From Primulina eburnea (lineage: Eukaryota; Streptophyta; Magnoliopsida; Lamiales; Gesneriaceae): a stretch of 64,000 nt of DNA. Positions within the stretch are counted from its first letter, which is position 1; each line of letters opens with the position of its first letter. The position numbers and the translations under genes are program-made. The stretch lies in the NCBI RefSeq assembly GCF_022965805.1, contig NC_133102.1:11824485-11888484 (forward strand), written 5' to 3'. This document shows positions 23,669 through 35,127 of this stretch, one piece after another. Below the pieces are notes generated by a model. It was not told the DNA's origin. It saw only the letters and a list, made by a program, of their open reading frames with translations, and searched no databases.

Positions 23669-24442
23669 TGTCACGCCCCGTATCCGAAGCTTCGGTGACA
23701 TCCTGGCATTGTTTAACAATTACTTGAAAACAATTAAGCCTCGTATCGAAATGCCAAAAACCAGTCTTTTCATAAATTAAACATTGTCTTTACATTGACA
23801 ATAGAGATGAAAATACTTCAGAGTAGCAATTGCGGAAACTGAACAAAAGAGAATTAAAGTCTTGATTTCTTGTATCCTGCTTGACGACTATCATCTCTAG
23901 AAGGCTTCTTGTTCTTCCTCATTCAGTTGTTTTTCATTTTTATATGAAATTTGTAAGGGGTGAGTGTTTTGAGAAACGCTCAGCAAGTGGGGGGTCGATC
24001 GATTTCCAAAGATACATATAGAACTTAGTTTTCTTAAATCATCTTTTTAACATACTTTCAAAACTTATTCCCTTAACTTATCATAACAGAAACAAATCGA
24101 ACATGAGACAGAAGTTTCCAGAAGATTCAAAACAATTCAGAAGCAAATCAATTCGTTTAAAAAACAGACACAACACTGTTACTCATCTCATTTCCATGGT
24201 CAAATTGTCCCAAATATGTTAGTCCTCTAAAGGGTTAGGCCAGAACACGGTTTTATACCCACCGATGGGGGCCAGACAAAACATGGTTTTATACCCACCA
24301 ATGGGGGCCAGACAGAATCACAGTTCTCGTCCCATTTCAAATTCGAATCATGACAGTACGACACAGAGTTCAGACTTATCATACTTTCAGATGGATGCAG
24401 TGGAATCCAATAATTTCGAATAACGGAATAAACACATAATCG

Positions 24443-24839
24443 AGTAACGTCCTAGATTTGACGACTGTCCTCACTGTATCAAGAAGAGTCTTTCCAGCGT
24501 GCTTATGTCCTCACTCACACGCTCCCTGGGAAACTTCCCAGGAGGTCACCCATCCCAAAATTGCCCCAAGTCAAGCACGCTTAACTTTAGAGTTCTTATG
24601 TGATGAGCTACCGAAAAGAAGATGCACGTTCGTGATATGAGTAGTACAAATCAAATCTTTTAAGCCCTCTTCAATTGTATAGTCCATTACATTGAACAGT
24701 CTCGGAATACCTCTCATTCCCGTGTGGGTCGGTTCATTCATGTTCCCTCCACCTAGAAGCCTGCCAGGAGCCGCTCATTGTCCGTGCAACTGATGGCACC
24801 GGCGATCACCCCCCGCCCTCTTCGGCCCCGGGCCTCACA
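24443..24839 (-). mobile_element. Cassandra-like solo LTR with embedded 5S rRNA sequence
   Basis: About 397 bp, clearly homologous to 60525-60923 from gacgactgtcctcactgta to cggccccgggcctcaca. LTRs that carry 5S rRNA sequence are the hallmark of Cassandra TRIM elements. Left end reads agtaacgtcc instead of tg. No TSD: compared with the uninterrupted LTR at about 13190-13230, some host bases on the right are replaced (tgcccaccagcttcc). Confidence 0.8.
24527..24595 (-). ncRNA. 5S rRNA-derived segment with Pol III internal promoter boxes
   Basis: Minus strand: aagttaagcgtgcttgac (box A region, 24587-24570), gatgggtgacc (intermediate element, about 24554-24544), ctcctgggaagtttccc (box C, about 24542-24528). 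Only the 3' part of a 5S gene matches; the 5' part is unlike 5S. It is part of an LTR and not a ribosomal gene. Confidence 0.75.
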
Positions 24840-25811
24840 TGCCCACCAGCTTCCGAACAGACTGTCATTTTCGAAAAAAAGGACACACATACAAGCATGT
24901 CATGTCGTATAAATACAAGGTTTAAAAATATAGGTAAACATACATATAAAAAACACACTCACCGAATTTGAAGATTCTTGTACAAAGTTTCCTTTCGAAA
25001 ATCGAGCAGCACCTCAATGTAACCTCAGCAAATACTGTCTTCGATCGAGCAGCACCTTGACGCAGGATTTCAGCACTTGACTCCACAAAAATTCCTTTTT
25101 CTTCCTTGCTTAGTTTGGCCGAAATTTTGGAGGGGTTTTGTAGGGGTGAGGGCCGAATTTTTGTATGATTTGGTGGTGTGTTTTTCCCTCAAGTCTTGAG
25201 TGCTTTTATAGGAGAAATTATGTCCCTTCCCTTGCCCTTGGCCGTCCCCTTGGAGCCCAAGTCATGGAATAATGGTGATCATAATGGTGGTCAAAGATAT
25301 GCCAAGCACAAAGAGTCATTCCTTGCACCAGTAAATGTGTCCTGGTCTTTTAGCTCCTCCCGTAGCTCCTTCATGGATTATCTCAAAGGTCATTCCTGCA
25401 TACTAAGTATGTCCAAACTCTTAGCTCTTTCCTTAGCTCCTTCATTGGTTATCTCAATGGTCACTTCCTGTATAATAAGTTTGTCCAATTCTTTGGCTCA
25501 TCTTTTAGCTCCATTTTTGGTCTTGTTAGGACAAATTTGGTTGAGCTTCTTTGAGTTGACAGATCGAGCCCTTGAGCTGGGATTTCACTCTTCCAGTGAA
25601 ACTCTTTGATGGATGCGGTTACTTGCAGCTTGGCCTCCCGTTGAGTCAGTCTCCAAGCTTTGAAGCTACTTCCTCGAGTTAAGTTAGATGATTTATGATT
25701 TCATATTTAAGTTCTATAGTTTGAATGAAAGTTGTTGAGCTTAGATTAAGCTAAATTTCAAGTTTGTATTTCTTAAATGATTTGCTTCAGATCGAAATTT
25801 CCGTGTTCTCA

Positions 25812-28083
25812 TGAAACGTCTCGCTCATTTTTAAAATTCTACTGGACATTTTTTTTAAAAATAAAAGCTTCGCATTTTATAAATAACATTTAAAAATTAT
25901 CTTAAATATTTGACAATAAAAATAGCGCAGTTTTAAAATTTTCAAACTCCTCAAAAATCAAACGTAAACGAATAAAAATTTTAAAATCATCAACGTATAA
26001 AAACATTCATCTCCTTTCAATTTTATAAATCATAGTGTGGAAAACATGCGGTCCTCAGGTCGTGTCGCCGCACCAGGCCTGCCTACTCAGAGTTCGGTAC
26101 CTCCAGTCTCCTCATCATGAAGTTCACCTGCATCACACACGCCTAGTGAGTCTAAAGACTCAACACACCTGTACCAGGAGTAACGAGTACATATACAGGC
26201 ACACAACAGTGAAAAATATCATATTCAACATAACTTTCATGAACTTAAGAAAAACATGAACACAAACGTGTCGAGTAAAATCATGTCATGTCAAACCATG
26301 TCATCTCATATCATCATATACGTGTCAAAACAGCTCATCATGTCATCATAAACATAAAAATTTTCTTTTAATTGAATTCAGTTCATTAGTTGTGACTTTC
26401 GTATCAGCTCCTATCGTATCATCTCTATTAGATGGATCCATATATAAAACCGTGGTATCCGACGGCAGGGGATATCAGCGACAACATTACCCGCCCACAG
26501 AGCCCGGGCCTCAGCTCATCATATCTCATGTCATCGAATACATATACATCGTCAGTCACAACCAATTCACATCCTTCAAAAATATCATCATTTTCATCAC
26601 TTAATAAAAACATGCATATGTGTAACTTTTCCTTTAAACCAAGCATGCAACGTATTTATCATAATTGTGTAAAAATCATAAATATGATGCATGAACATTT
26701 AAAATTTCATATATTTGTGCTCAGGACGCTGCCAGAACCAAAATCTCACCCCGGGTGCAAAATGACCATTTTGAGCCTGAAAACCCAAAAATTATCGTTT
26801 CACTCCTGACCTCTAGAATTGACCCGAAGCTTACCAAACTCTTAAAATGTCCCAAAACATAATTAAAAGTATTCCTACACGTAAACTCAATTCCAATATC
26901 AAACTTAACCGATACGTTTTAAAACTTGGATCGGGATCCTGATTTTAACCCGAATTAACCCGAAACTTAATCAATTTTTTTCCCACTTGAACCATAATTT
27001 ATACCACTCCTTCTAAACCAACTACCACTTAAATTAAGTCCTTTAATTCCCTAAATCTTCAGCCATTACCTTCTGTATTCCTTAAAGTCTCGGCCACCCC
27101 CCATTTGTGCAAATCAACAACCTACCCATGGTTCCTAATTTTGAATGCAAATCAACAACCTACCCTTTTAAACTAAGCCAAACCAATTCACAAATCCCGC
27201 TGCAACAACCACTTGCAAAGCCAACCGAAAACTAACACATCCTCACCCCTTTAAAAATTCGGTCCACTCCTATCATCCATCACGTGTCTAGCATTTAAGG
27301 TCCACCGATCAAAACTTATAAATCTCCTAAACCTAACCTAACCGAAGCATGAATTTGATGAGCAACCTGAACACCTACAAAGATCGAGCCTCTCTCCCCA
27401 AGTCACGATTTACCCGTTACCAACCCAAACTCACCGATCCAGCATATACTTCCCACCCTCTCGACCATCCACGCCTCCAGAAGCTATACTACTCGAAACT
27501 TTAACAGAAACGACCCTGAAGCACTACACCAGCACCCTCTTTACAACATAGATCACAGAAAACGTGAGTGGTGAACCCATGATGCATGTATTTGAATAAA
27601 AAAACTGAAAAATTCCCTGTGCATTGCTGGATCGAAAAATCCTCATACATATACATTCACACGATATTATAAGGCATGGATGATGCAGAAATAATGGTAC
27701 AAATGCGTGCCTTGATGAGTGGAAGAACAAAAAACGTTGCAAACGAAGGCCCGGGAGAAGTTTTCTTTACAAACACAAGCCAAAAACCTATGCTTTCAGC
27801 TGCTGGTGAAGAAACTGAAGGGAGGGGTTCTGAAAATGAGAGTGTCGGCTGTAGGAGATTGTGATTAGGTAAGAGGGTGTTTAGGGTTTGAAAAAATAGT
27901 TAAATAAAAGGTTAATGGGCCCTAACCTTGTTAATTAAAGTTTAAAAGGATACTTAAACTCAACAAGCTTAAAATTAGGCCCATTGAGTCCAAACGTTCT
28001 CCTGAAAAATATTTCGTGTTGAAAAATTTTTGAAATTATTAGCCGAACCCTTAAAAAAATCCCATGATTTGATAAAATTTGCG
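25812..28083 (-). mobile_element. LTR fragment of family B
   Basis: Opens tgaaacgtctcg, a typical plus-strand end of these minus-oriented LTRs, and runs parallel to the family at 1-1608 up to gataaaatttgcgtacc (compare 1000-1020). There it stops abruptly and family A sequence follows. The last several hundred bases of the LTR are missing, so this is a truncated copy. ORFs inside it (26035-26809, 27524-27864) are not conserved coding. Confidence 0.65.
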
Positions 28084-28398
28084 TACCATATATGGACTCC
28101 CTCTGGAGCCTTGGGCCGTATATGGGCTCCCTCTGGAGCCTGGGCCCTCATGTCATCCCCACAATATCATATATATCTTTTGTCACAATCTATTCACATC
28201 CCTCAAAATATTTTACCATTTCTTTAAAAATCATAAAATAAGACAGTTTTCCAAAAATAGCATTTTAAACAGTATAAATTGCACAGCTTAACCATAAATC
28301 ATAAAAATACATATTAACATCAAAATCATCATTTTAAATAATATAATATCATTTAATATGCGTTATGATCTTTCGGGACGCTGCCAAGCGTTTACGTA
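28084..28398 (-). repeat. LTR A segment beginning in its GGCTCCCTCTGG minisatellite
   Basis: Matches 53220-53580, including two copies of a unit with ctccctctggagcc, then ccccacaatatcatat, and ends tttacgta where solo LTR C is inserted. Confidence 0.75.
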
Positions 28399-30844
28399 TG
28401 TAACGCCCCGAAAATTTAAAGGTCCACGCGAACCACACGCATGCAATTATTAAATTACTTTGTATCTTAATTAAATGTTTTAATTGCATTATTTAATTAT
28501 GTTGTTAATATTTGCATGTTTAAAATATATTTTTCTACGTGGTTGCATTAAAATGTATTTTTAAAGGTTATTCGAGTTGCGATCGAGGAACGGGGACCGA
28601 GGGCTGAAAAATGTAAAATATTTTTATTAAATGATTATTTTTAATTATTTAAAAATATGGTCGATGCTTTTTATTATTTTTGAAAATAAGGGGTTTTGAG
28701 GTGATTTTATACGCCGGGACGTAAATTTTATCAGTGTTGGTTTTTCAACTAAAATGCGAACTTTTTGGCAACCAGGCTAATAAATTCACAAATTTATTTA
28801 AAATAAAATCTTGTTGATATTTTATTAAATTCTAATTAAGGTTAATGGGCTTAATTTAGTGGCCTGATAGGCCTAAGCCTAGTTAGCAATTTTAATTAGC
28901 TATTTAAAATTATTAATCAACCAAAACCCTACAATTCTTTACAAGCAATCGGCCACCCTAAATTATTTCTGAAAAACTCTCCCTCACCCCCACACTCAAA
29001 CCTCACGGCACACACACTCACAGATTGTAGGATTTTCGAAGGTGCAAGCAAGATCAAGCCAAGGTTCACGTCCCGTTCTTCGTCGTCAACATTTATTCGA
29101 GCGTTTATTACGGCAAAGGCACGTCATATCCTCTTTTTACTCATCATCACACCATATTATGATTTTATGCATATTTTGTATGAAGAACAAGTAGCATGTT
29201 GTCTATCTTCGAAATTTATGGTGTATGAGCTTTAAAACTTGAAATTTTTATCCCAAAATCATGTATTTGTATGGAGTAAGGGGCTGCCATGATATAGGAA
29301 TAGACCAACATGTTTTCTCGTGGGTTTGGACCCCAAACCAAGTACACACCCACGTGCACCAGACCCACAAGAGATAAAAAAACGTTTCTGCAATAAAATT
29401 ACATTGGGGGCTCGGGTTTTATGTTTGGAGGGCTGGGCTTGGTTCGGCTGCAACCAGGGGCTAGCCATGTCCGTGATTGAGTCCAGGGCTAGAGTCCTAG
29501 CCATGCTTAGGCAGGGAGGTTTGGCTCGGCCTGGGGGCTCTGAGCTTAGGTAGGTCAAGAGGTTAAGGTCCTAGGAGAGTGCTTGGGGGGCTGGTTCAAG
29601 GGGTGGCTTGATGATTGGGAGGCCAGCAACAGAAAACGTGAGGGAAGCATGGTATACGTGAGAAGTGCTGTCACGGGTCAGGGCTTTGGGCGCGAGTTCG
29701 AGGGTCTGGTCGTGGTCTATCGTGGTCTATGGAAGGTTAGGGTCTGGTTGGGCCAAGTGTTTAACAGCTGGTAGTGTCCTAGAAGGAGGAGGAGTCCTAT
29801 TGTGCCAAAACACTACACACGTACACATGCATGTAAATTGGGTGAGTTTCCAGCAAGTGTTTGGTCGGGCTAGGGGTTGGTTTTCGGGCTGGGCCTGAAC
29901 AGTAGGGTCCCTAGATGGGTTGGATAGGTTTTGGCTTGAGGCGGCTTGGGCGTGGCTCGGGTAAATTAGGAGATAGCTCGGTGCATTTGATTAAGTGTCA
30001 AAAACAAAATTTAAAGAAGGAAATTTGAATCCATGGGTCCGCGGGGGTGGCTCATGACTTGGAAGGGTAGAATAAATCATAAAAATGTAATGTTAAAAAT
30101 TTGGTATCAAAATAATGAGTTTTAGATTTAATCGGGATTTTATCGCCTCACGAAACGCTAATTAACGAATTAATTGAAACGCATAGTTGTTAGCTTTATA
30201 AAATTATGAAAAATTAGTTTTAAGCTTAAATAATTATTAGAAGTCTAAGTTTTCAATTTGGGAATTTTATATTAAGGTTTGGTTTAATACGGGATTAAAA
30301 CGGATTAATACCTCACATTTAAAGATTTATTTAAAAGTCCTCGATTTATGCTAAATAAAAATATGAGAAAATTCATGTAGGATTAAATAATTATTTAGGA
30401 CATGTTAGAGTTAATGAAATTAAGAAAATGACAAAAACGAGAAATTTTACGTCCAGGGGTAAAACGGTCATTTTACACCTAAAAATTAGTAAACGTCATG
30501 GCAGTGTCCTGAATGCTGTTTTACATGTTAATGTGATTATTTTAAATGTTTATGAATTTTCATGATGTTAAAATGTTGATTTTTAATGTTTATGATTTAA
30601 TATGTTAAAATGTTATTTTAAACGATTATGGATTTTTATAACAAAACGATAACGTTAAAATATATGTTGCATGCTTGTTTTTAAAAGAAAAATGATATTA
30701 AATGTTTAAATTTTTATAAAGTGATGAGAATATGAAACGTTGAAGGAAGTGAAGTAATTGTGACTAATACGATGATATGTTGGAAATTTCGTGAGGGTTA
30801 TGGTCCCAGTGGGAGCCCGACGATCGTGTTTCCTTGGATACAGA

Positions 30845-30875
<31 letters not shown>

Positions 30876-31738
30876 GATGATATGTTAATACGCAAGGCCA
30901 AGGCCCAGTTGACGGGTGAGAGTGTCGCTGGTGTCCCCGCCGCCCAGTACTGTGGTTATATGTAGATGGATCCATCGCCCAACACATAGACGTAGACGTA
31001 GACGAACACGAAAGCCACAATTAACGATCTGAATTCAAGAAAGGAAAAAGGAATACGTATATGTTGATGATGATATGAATACGTTGATGATGATATGAAT
31101 ATGAATATGTTTATGTTTATATGAAAATGTTTATGCATAATATTATGAAAATGTTTTTATTTAAAAGTTTTATGCATCATGAAAATGTTTACGAAAATGT
31201 TATGTTTATGTTTATACATCTTCATGAAAACGATAATTAAGTACAAGTATTTTTCACTGTTATATGTTAATGGTATTACGTATTACTCATTATGAAGAAT
31301 ATGACGTGTTGAGTCTTGAGACTCACTAGGTGTGATTGATGCAGGTGATTATGATAATAATGTTTATGGAGGTCTTGATGGTTGACTTGACTGGACTGAA
31401 GGTGCACATAACCCGAGGACCGACGCTAGTTTTCCGCACTAGTTATTATTTATGATTTTAAGTAATGTTAAAGATATTTTTACGTCTTTTATTTATGTTA
31501 TGAGAGATTTTTGAGAGGTTATAGTATGGGCTATACTTTTCAAATAATGTTTTTAGGTTGGCAAAATGTTTGACGATTTTATGCTTTAAAATATTTTCCT
31601 TTGGATTTTTAAATGGCAGTTGGATGTTTATTTTTAAAATGATGTCAAAAATATTTTATGGTTCGGCCGATGCTAAGCGAGGTTTAAAAAAAAAATTCTA
31701 GTACATTTTAAAATAAACGATAAAGGGCAGACGTTTCA
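28399..31738 (+). mobile_element. Solo LTR C, inserted in LTR A
   Basis: 3340 bp, opens tgtaacgccccg and ends cagacgtttca, with 5-bp flanks acgta (28394-28398) and gcgta (31739-31743), one mismatch. Its flanks rejoin to LTR A sequence as in the intact copy near 53570 (ttttacgtattttcc). It is in the opposite orientation to G1 but shares many blocks with the G1 LTR (gatcgaggaacggggaccgag near 28582; gactcactaggtgtgattga near 31318), so the families are related. Short ORFs inside have no domain. Confidence 0.8.
30845..30869. repeat. (AT)n microsatellite in LTR C
   Basis: Uninterrupted at-dinucleotide run of about 25 bases. Confidence 0.95.
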
Positions 31739-33895
31739 GCGTATTTTCCTAGTGTAAAATTACCGTGTTGTCCCAGGACGTAAAAATTCTCGAATCTATC
31801 TTTTTCTCACTTTTAATGACATGGGATTACCTTCAATAATTATTTAAGCTTAAATATAATTTTTCATTATTTTAGAAAGCTTAAAACTAGGCTTTTTGGT
31901 TAATTTTTTAATTAACGTTTCGTGAGACGATTAAAATCCTGGATAAATCCAAAACTAATTATTTTGATCCAAAATTTTAAACATAACATTTTTATTATTT
32001 GTTATACTCTTGTGAGCCATGAACCATGAACCACACCCGTGGACTCATGGTTCTAATTTTCCATATTAAATTCGAAATAATGACCCTCATTCGAACACAC
32101 CGAGCCAACTCCCAAAATACTCGAGCCACGGTCGAGACGCCTCGAGCCAAACCCAAGCCAACCCACCTAGGCACCCTCCTGATCAACCCCAGTCCATAGA
32201 ACCTAGCCCTAGCTCTCTCAAACTCACCTGAAACTTGACCCAAGTTATGCATGTGTGTGTTGTGTGAGACTCCATGCACTTCTAGGACACCTAACCCAAC
32301 TAGGAAACTTCCAGCTGGTTAACCATCAACCCCTCTTGACCCTTACTGACCCTAGACCAGTCCCAGACCCGAGCCACCCCCAGCCCGAGCCCCTGAGCCA
32401 CGCACAAGCCGCCTGAACAGTCCAGCAGCCTGTGCGTCCCCTCACTGCGTGCGTACATGTGTTCCTTCGCATGGGCTCTTGCTTGAGCCACCACGAGCCC
32501 TAACCCTTCCTACCCCTCTCTGAACCATTCTGAGCCATCGCCCAGACCATCTAGCACAGCCCCAAACCGGGCCACAAGCCACTTGCACAAGAAGACAGCA
32601 GCAGCGCACCTCCATGGTGCTTCTCACGATTTCCACATTTTTTCTCGAGCCACAGCACACCCACCTGCACAAACCCCTGGCCAGACCTCTGCCCAGACCC
32701 TAGGACCCTGATGAACCTACCCTGAGCCACGCAGCACCAGCAGCAAGCCCCTTTGGCTGTTGTCGCTTCCACCAGATCGTGCGAGGAGTCCCTGCTCCAT
32801 GGGACTCCTCCCAAGCTGCGCGCGCACATCTAGCACAAGCCCTCCTCGAGAACTGGTCGAACCCCTAAGCCCCATGCATAGTAATTGAGTTACTTGAAGA
32901 GCACCAAACCACACAAACTCACGCCCCTTTTGGTGATTCTTAGCCCACGGTTCTAGCTTGTTTCCTCTATTATTTTATCATATTTTGTCCATAAATTAAT
33001 CATATTTTATAATGTATTGGTAGCGTACTCGTTGGATTCAAAACTTTGTTCATAAAAGCGCAAAAACATCGTATAAACGTTCTACCGTAAAAATTATCGA
33101 ATACCTATTATTTTCATGCAAAAAAAAATTAAATCAAGCATATTATGATTTGTATGATGTTTTAAAAAGGTTTAGGAAATGTGACTTTGCGTTTATAACG
33201 CTCGAATATACGATCTTTGGCGAGGGTGCGATGTTGGACGACCAGACGACGAATAACACAAGATTTTCTTTTCCCCCAAATTTTCGAATTAAGAAATTGT
33301 GTGCAAAGTGTTTTTCGGCTGGTTTGGAAGCTGAATTGTGGAGTTTGCAAACCTAGGCAGCCTATTTATAAATAAATTTGCAAGTTAAATGGGCTTTGGT
33401 TTTGGACTTGCAAGCTTAAGAGTAATTTAGCCTACTTAAATCATTAAATTGGGCCCAATAACACTTGATTAATTAAATAATAAAAGTCTATAAAATAATT
33501 TTGCATAAAATAATATTTTTGATCTTTTGAAACTCCTTGTTTGCCAAAAACTGGCTGCCCGGGAAAAATCGAGCTCGACTCGTAAAATATTCGAACTCCA
33601 ACATTTTTAGGAAAATTAAATCATTTTTAATAATATTAGGAAGACTTGCCATTATTTAATTAAAAATACATAATCTTTTCTTGGTCGTCCTCGGTCTCCT
33701 TTCCCCTGCCTATTATCGAATATTCGGGTAAAATCCTTAATTTCATGAAAACATGTCACATAATCATTTAATCACGCAATCATACATTTAATCATATAAT
33801 AAATATCATGCAAGCATTTAAAAACAGTTAAATTAAACAATTAAAATAATTTTGCATGCATGTGGTTTACGTATGTTGGTTTTTCGGACGTTACA
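31739..33895 (-). repeat. LTR A, terminal segment
   Basis: Parallels 53570-55527 to the terminal cggacgttaca. Many Pro/Ala/Gly-type ORFs on the minus strand (31995-32914) come from a GC-richer stretch full of gagcc words that also occurs in LTRs of G1 and at 53900-54560; not coding. Confidence 0.75.
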
Positions 33896-33900
33896 CTCTA

Positions 33901-34375
33901 ACTTTTGACGGATAGGAGCATATGTTGTAATGACATATGCTAGAAAAGCTTGACACCCTCTTTTAATAAGTTCCTTGCACACATACAAGAGATAATGTGT
34001 GGTATTTTCTTGTTCCTCGCCGCCTCGAAGACAAAAGATTTCCCATCAGGCGGTCGAATAGACACTGATCTCTGACGAATATCTATCGAAGCTTCATTCG
34101 TTGATAACCAATCCATACCGAGTATGATGTCAAATTCAGGCACATGGAGTATAATAAGATCTGCTCGAACCACATCTTTAAATAAACGAAGCTCCAGATT
34201 CTTCACAATACTAGTCGTGATCATTTGGTCACTAGAAGGAATAGAAACCTTGAACCCAATCCCATATCCTCAGGAATAATATTCAGTTGCTTAACGAAAG
34301 TCTCGGATATGAAAGAGTGCGTAGCTCCCGAATCTAGCAGTGCATAGGTAGCTACACCTAGAATGAATATCTTCC
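33901..34375 (-). pseudogene. G1 protease
   Basis: From 34375 leftward: FILGVATYALLDSGATHSF with the catalytic Asp at 34332-34334. A frameshift and stop follow near 34230, then the 94-codon frame 34224-33940 with EFDIILGMDWLSTN, the conserved second motif of gypsy proteases. The frame ends shortly before 33901, where solo LTR A is inserted; RT resumes at 11165. On the other side the protease is separated from gag by the intron-like segment 34376-35127. The D-S-G triad is intact, but the frameshift inactivates the enzyme. Confidence 0.85.
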
Positions 34376-35127
34376 CTACGGTGAAAAAGTTTTAGATTAT
34401 CCGTGTTGAAGCTTAAGGAATTTGTACCATTTATTTCCCAAAATTTCATGAAGATTGATTGGTTCCTTTTGCTCCTAGGAAAAATCGTAATTTTCCACCT
34501 TAATTTTTGATTACTTGCCGATTGACCCTTCCATTCTTTGAAATTTGTATTTTAGTCGCCAGAATTTTTTTTTGAAAATTACAAATTGGCCCCATAAATT
34601 TTTGGAATTTACAATTTGGTCCCTCAAATTTCGGAAATTACACTTTTGGCCTTTAAGTTTTCGGATATTGTATTTTGGTCCCTGAAATTTTTCGAAATTT
34701 TCAATTAAGTCCTTAAACTTTCGGAAATTAAAATTTAGCCCCTATATTTGGTTAATTGAATTTGGTCCTCATTTTTTTAAATTTTTTGCATTTTTGTCCT
34801 TAAATTTTTTAGAATTAGTAAAATTGCCCCAAAATTTCAGAAATTGCCCCTCAAAATTTTGAAACTTACACATTATGCACTTGAATTTGATTCTTCTCAA
34901 TTTTGTCCATGAAACTTTTATTTGGAATTATTATATCCTTCACATAAATTAAGGCACAAAAATCAATACCAATTTCTATGGTTTCTAAAATCCTTCCTTA
35001 ATTTCATCTAAGGTAAATCATATAACCTAATTATACTAGGTTATCCTTATTCCCAAATCAATTCTAATAACCAATTTAACATTTCATGCAATAAAAACAA
35101 TATAAAAATGTTAAATAACTAGGTTAC
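34376..35127 (-). other. Intron-like 752-bp segment between G1 gag and protease
   Basis: On the minus strand the segment begins GTAACC after ACCG and ends CACCGTAG before GGAAG, so it has GT and AG borders and a T-rich stretch just before the AG. Joining its flanks gives an in-frame DTTLITGKIFI, the motif usually continuous in this gypsy group. Read through, the gag frame ends at once (TGNLVI then stop). The interior is AT-rich with a degenerate roughly 40-bp array (34545-34925). Alternative: an inserted element, since TCACCG occurs at both borders and could be a TSD. Confidence 0.55.
34545..34925. repeat. Degenerate tandem array with 'ttggtccct..aattt' units
   Basis: About eight to ten imperfect units of 35-45 bp with the pattern ggaaatta-caatttggtccct-aaattttt. 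Lies wholly inside the intron-like segment. Confidence 0.75.

Larger units (their letters stand above)
12420..25811 (-). mobile_element. G2: Ty3/gypsy chromovirus-like retrotransposon
   Basis: LTRs at 12420-14191 and 23669-25811 start tgtcacgcccc and end gttctca(ca). The C/T-rich PPT complement at 14192 and the primer binding site near 23655 fix the minus orientation. Genes run gag, protease, RT, RNase H, integrase, chromodomain. A hAT element splits RT, and a 2548-bp tandem duplication repeats part of integrase, RNase H, RT and the hAT left end. The outer flanks (atcat at 12415-12419, tgaaa at 25812-25816) do not match, so the right boundary may have been rearranged. Confidence 0.85.
23669..25811 (-). 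repeat. G2 5' LTR, carrying a Cassandra-like LTR
   Basis: Same structure as 12420-14191; longer because of the insertion at 24443-24839. It ends gttctca, two bases short of the gttctcaca of the left LTR, and abuts directly a different LTR (tgaaacgtctcg) at 25812. Confidence 0.85.
11171..33895 (-). mobile_element. Solo LTR of family A, inserted between G1 protease and RT; filled by later elements
   Basis: Ends are tgaaacgacc (11171) and acgttaca (33895), matching the full copy at 52525-55527. Flanks are ttcta (11166-11170) and ctcta (33896-33900), a 5-bp TSD with one mismatch. The G1 coding sequence continues from 33901 to 11165 across it. Remaining LTR A segments are 11171-12419 (less the MITE), 28084-28398 and 31739-33895. 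About 170 bp present in the 52525 copy, corresponding to about 53050-53220, are missing between the first two. Confidence 0.8.

Noticed and set aside
24527..24595. 5S rRNA gene
   Set aside because: Only the internal promoter part resembles 5S; the 5' half is unrelated and the segment sits in a dispersed LTR. The same holds for 60608-60676.
12420..25811. Simple nested insertion of G2 in LTR A with a 5-bp TSD
   Set aside because: The flanks atcat and tgaaa do not match and the right neighbour is a different LTR, so the right boundary must have been rearranged.
31995..32914. Cluster of minus-strand ORFs rich in Gly/Leu/Arg
   Set aside because: They lie inside LTR A in a GC-richer stretch and are not conserved in the sister LTR at 53900-54560.
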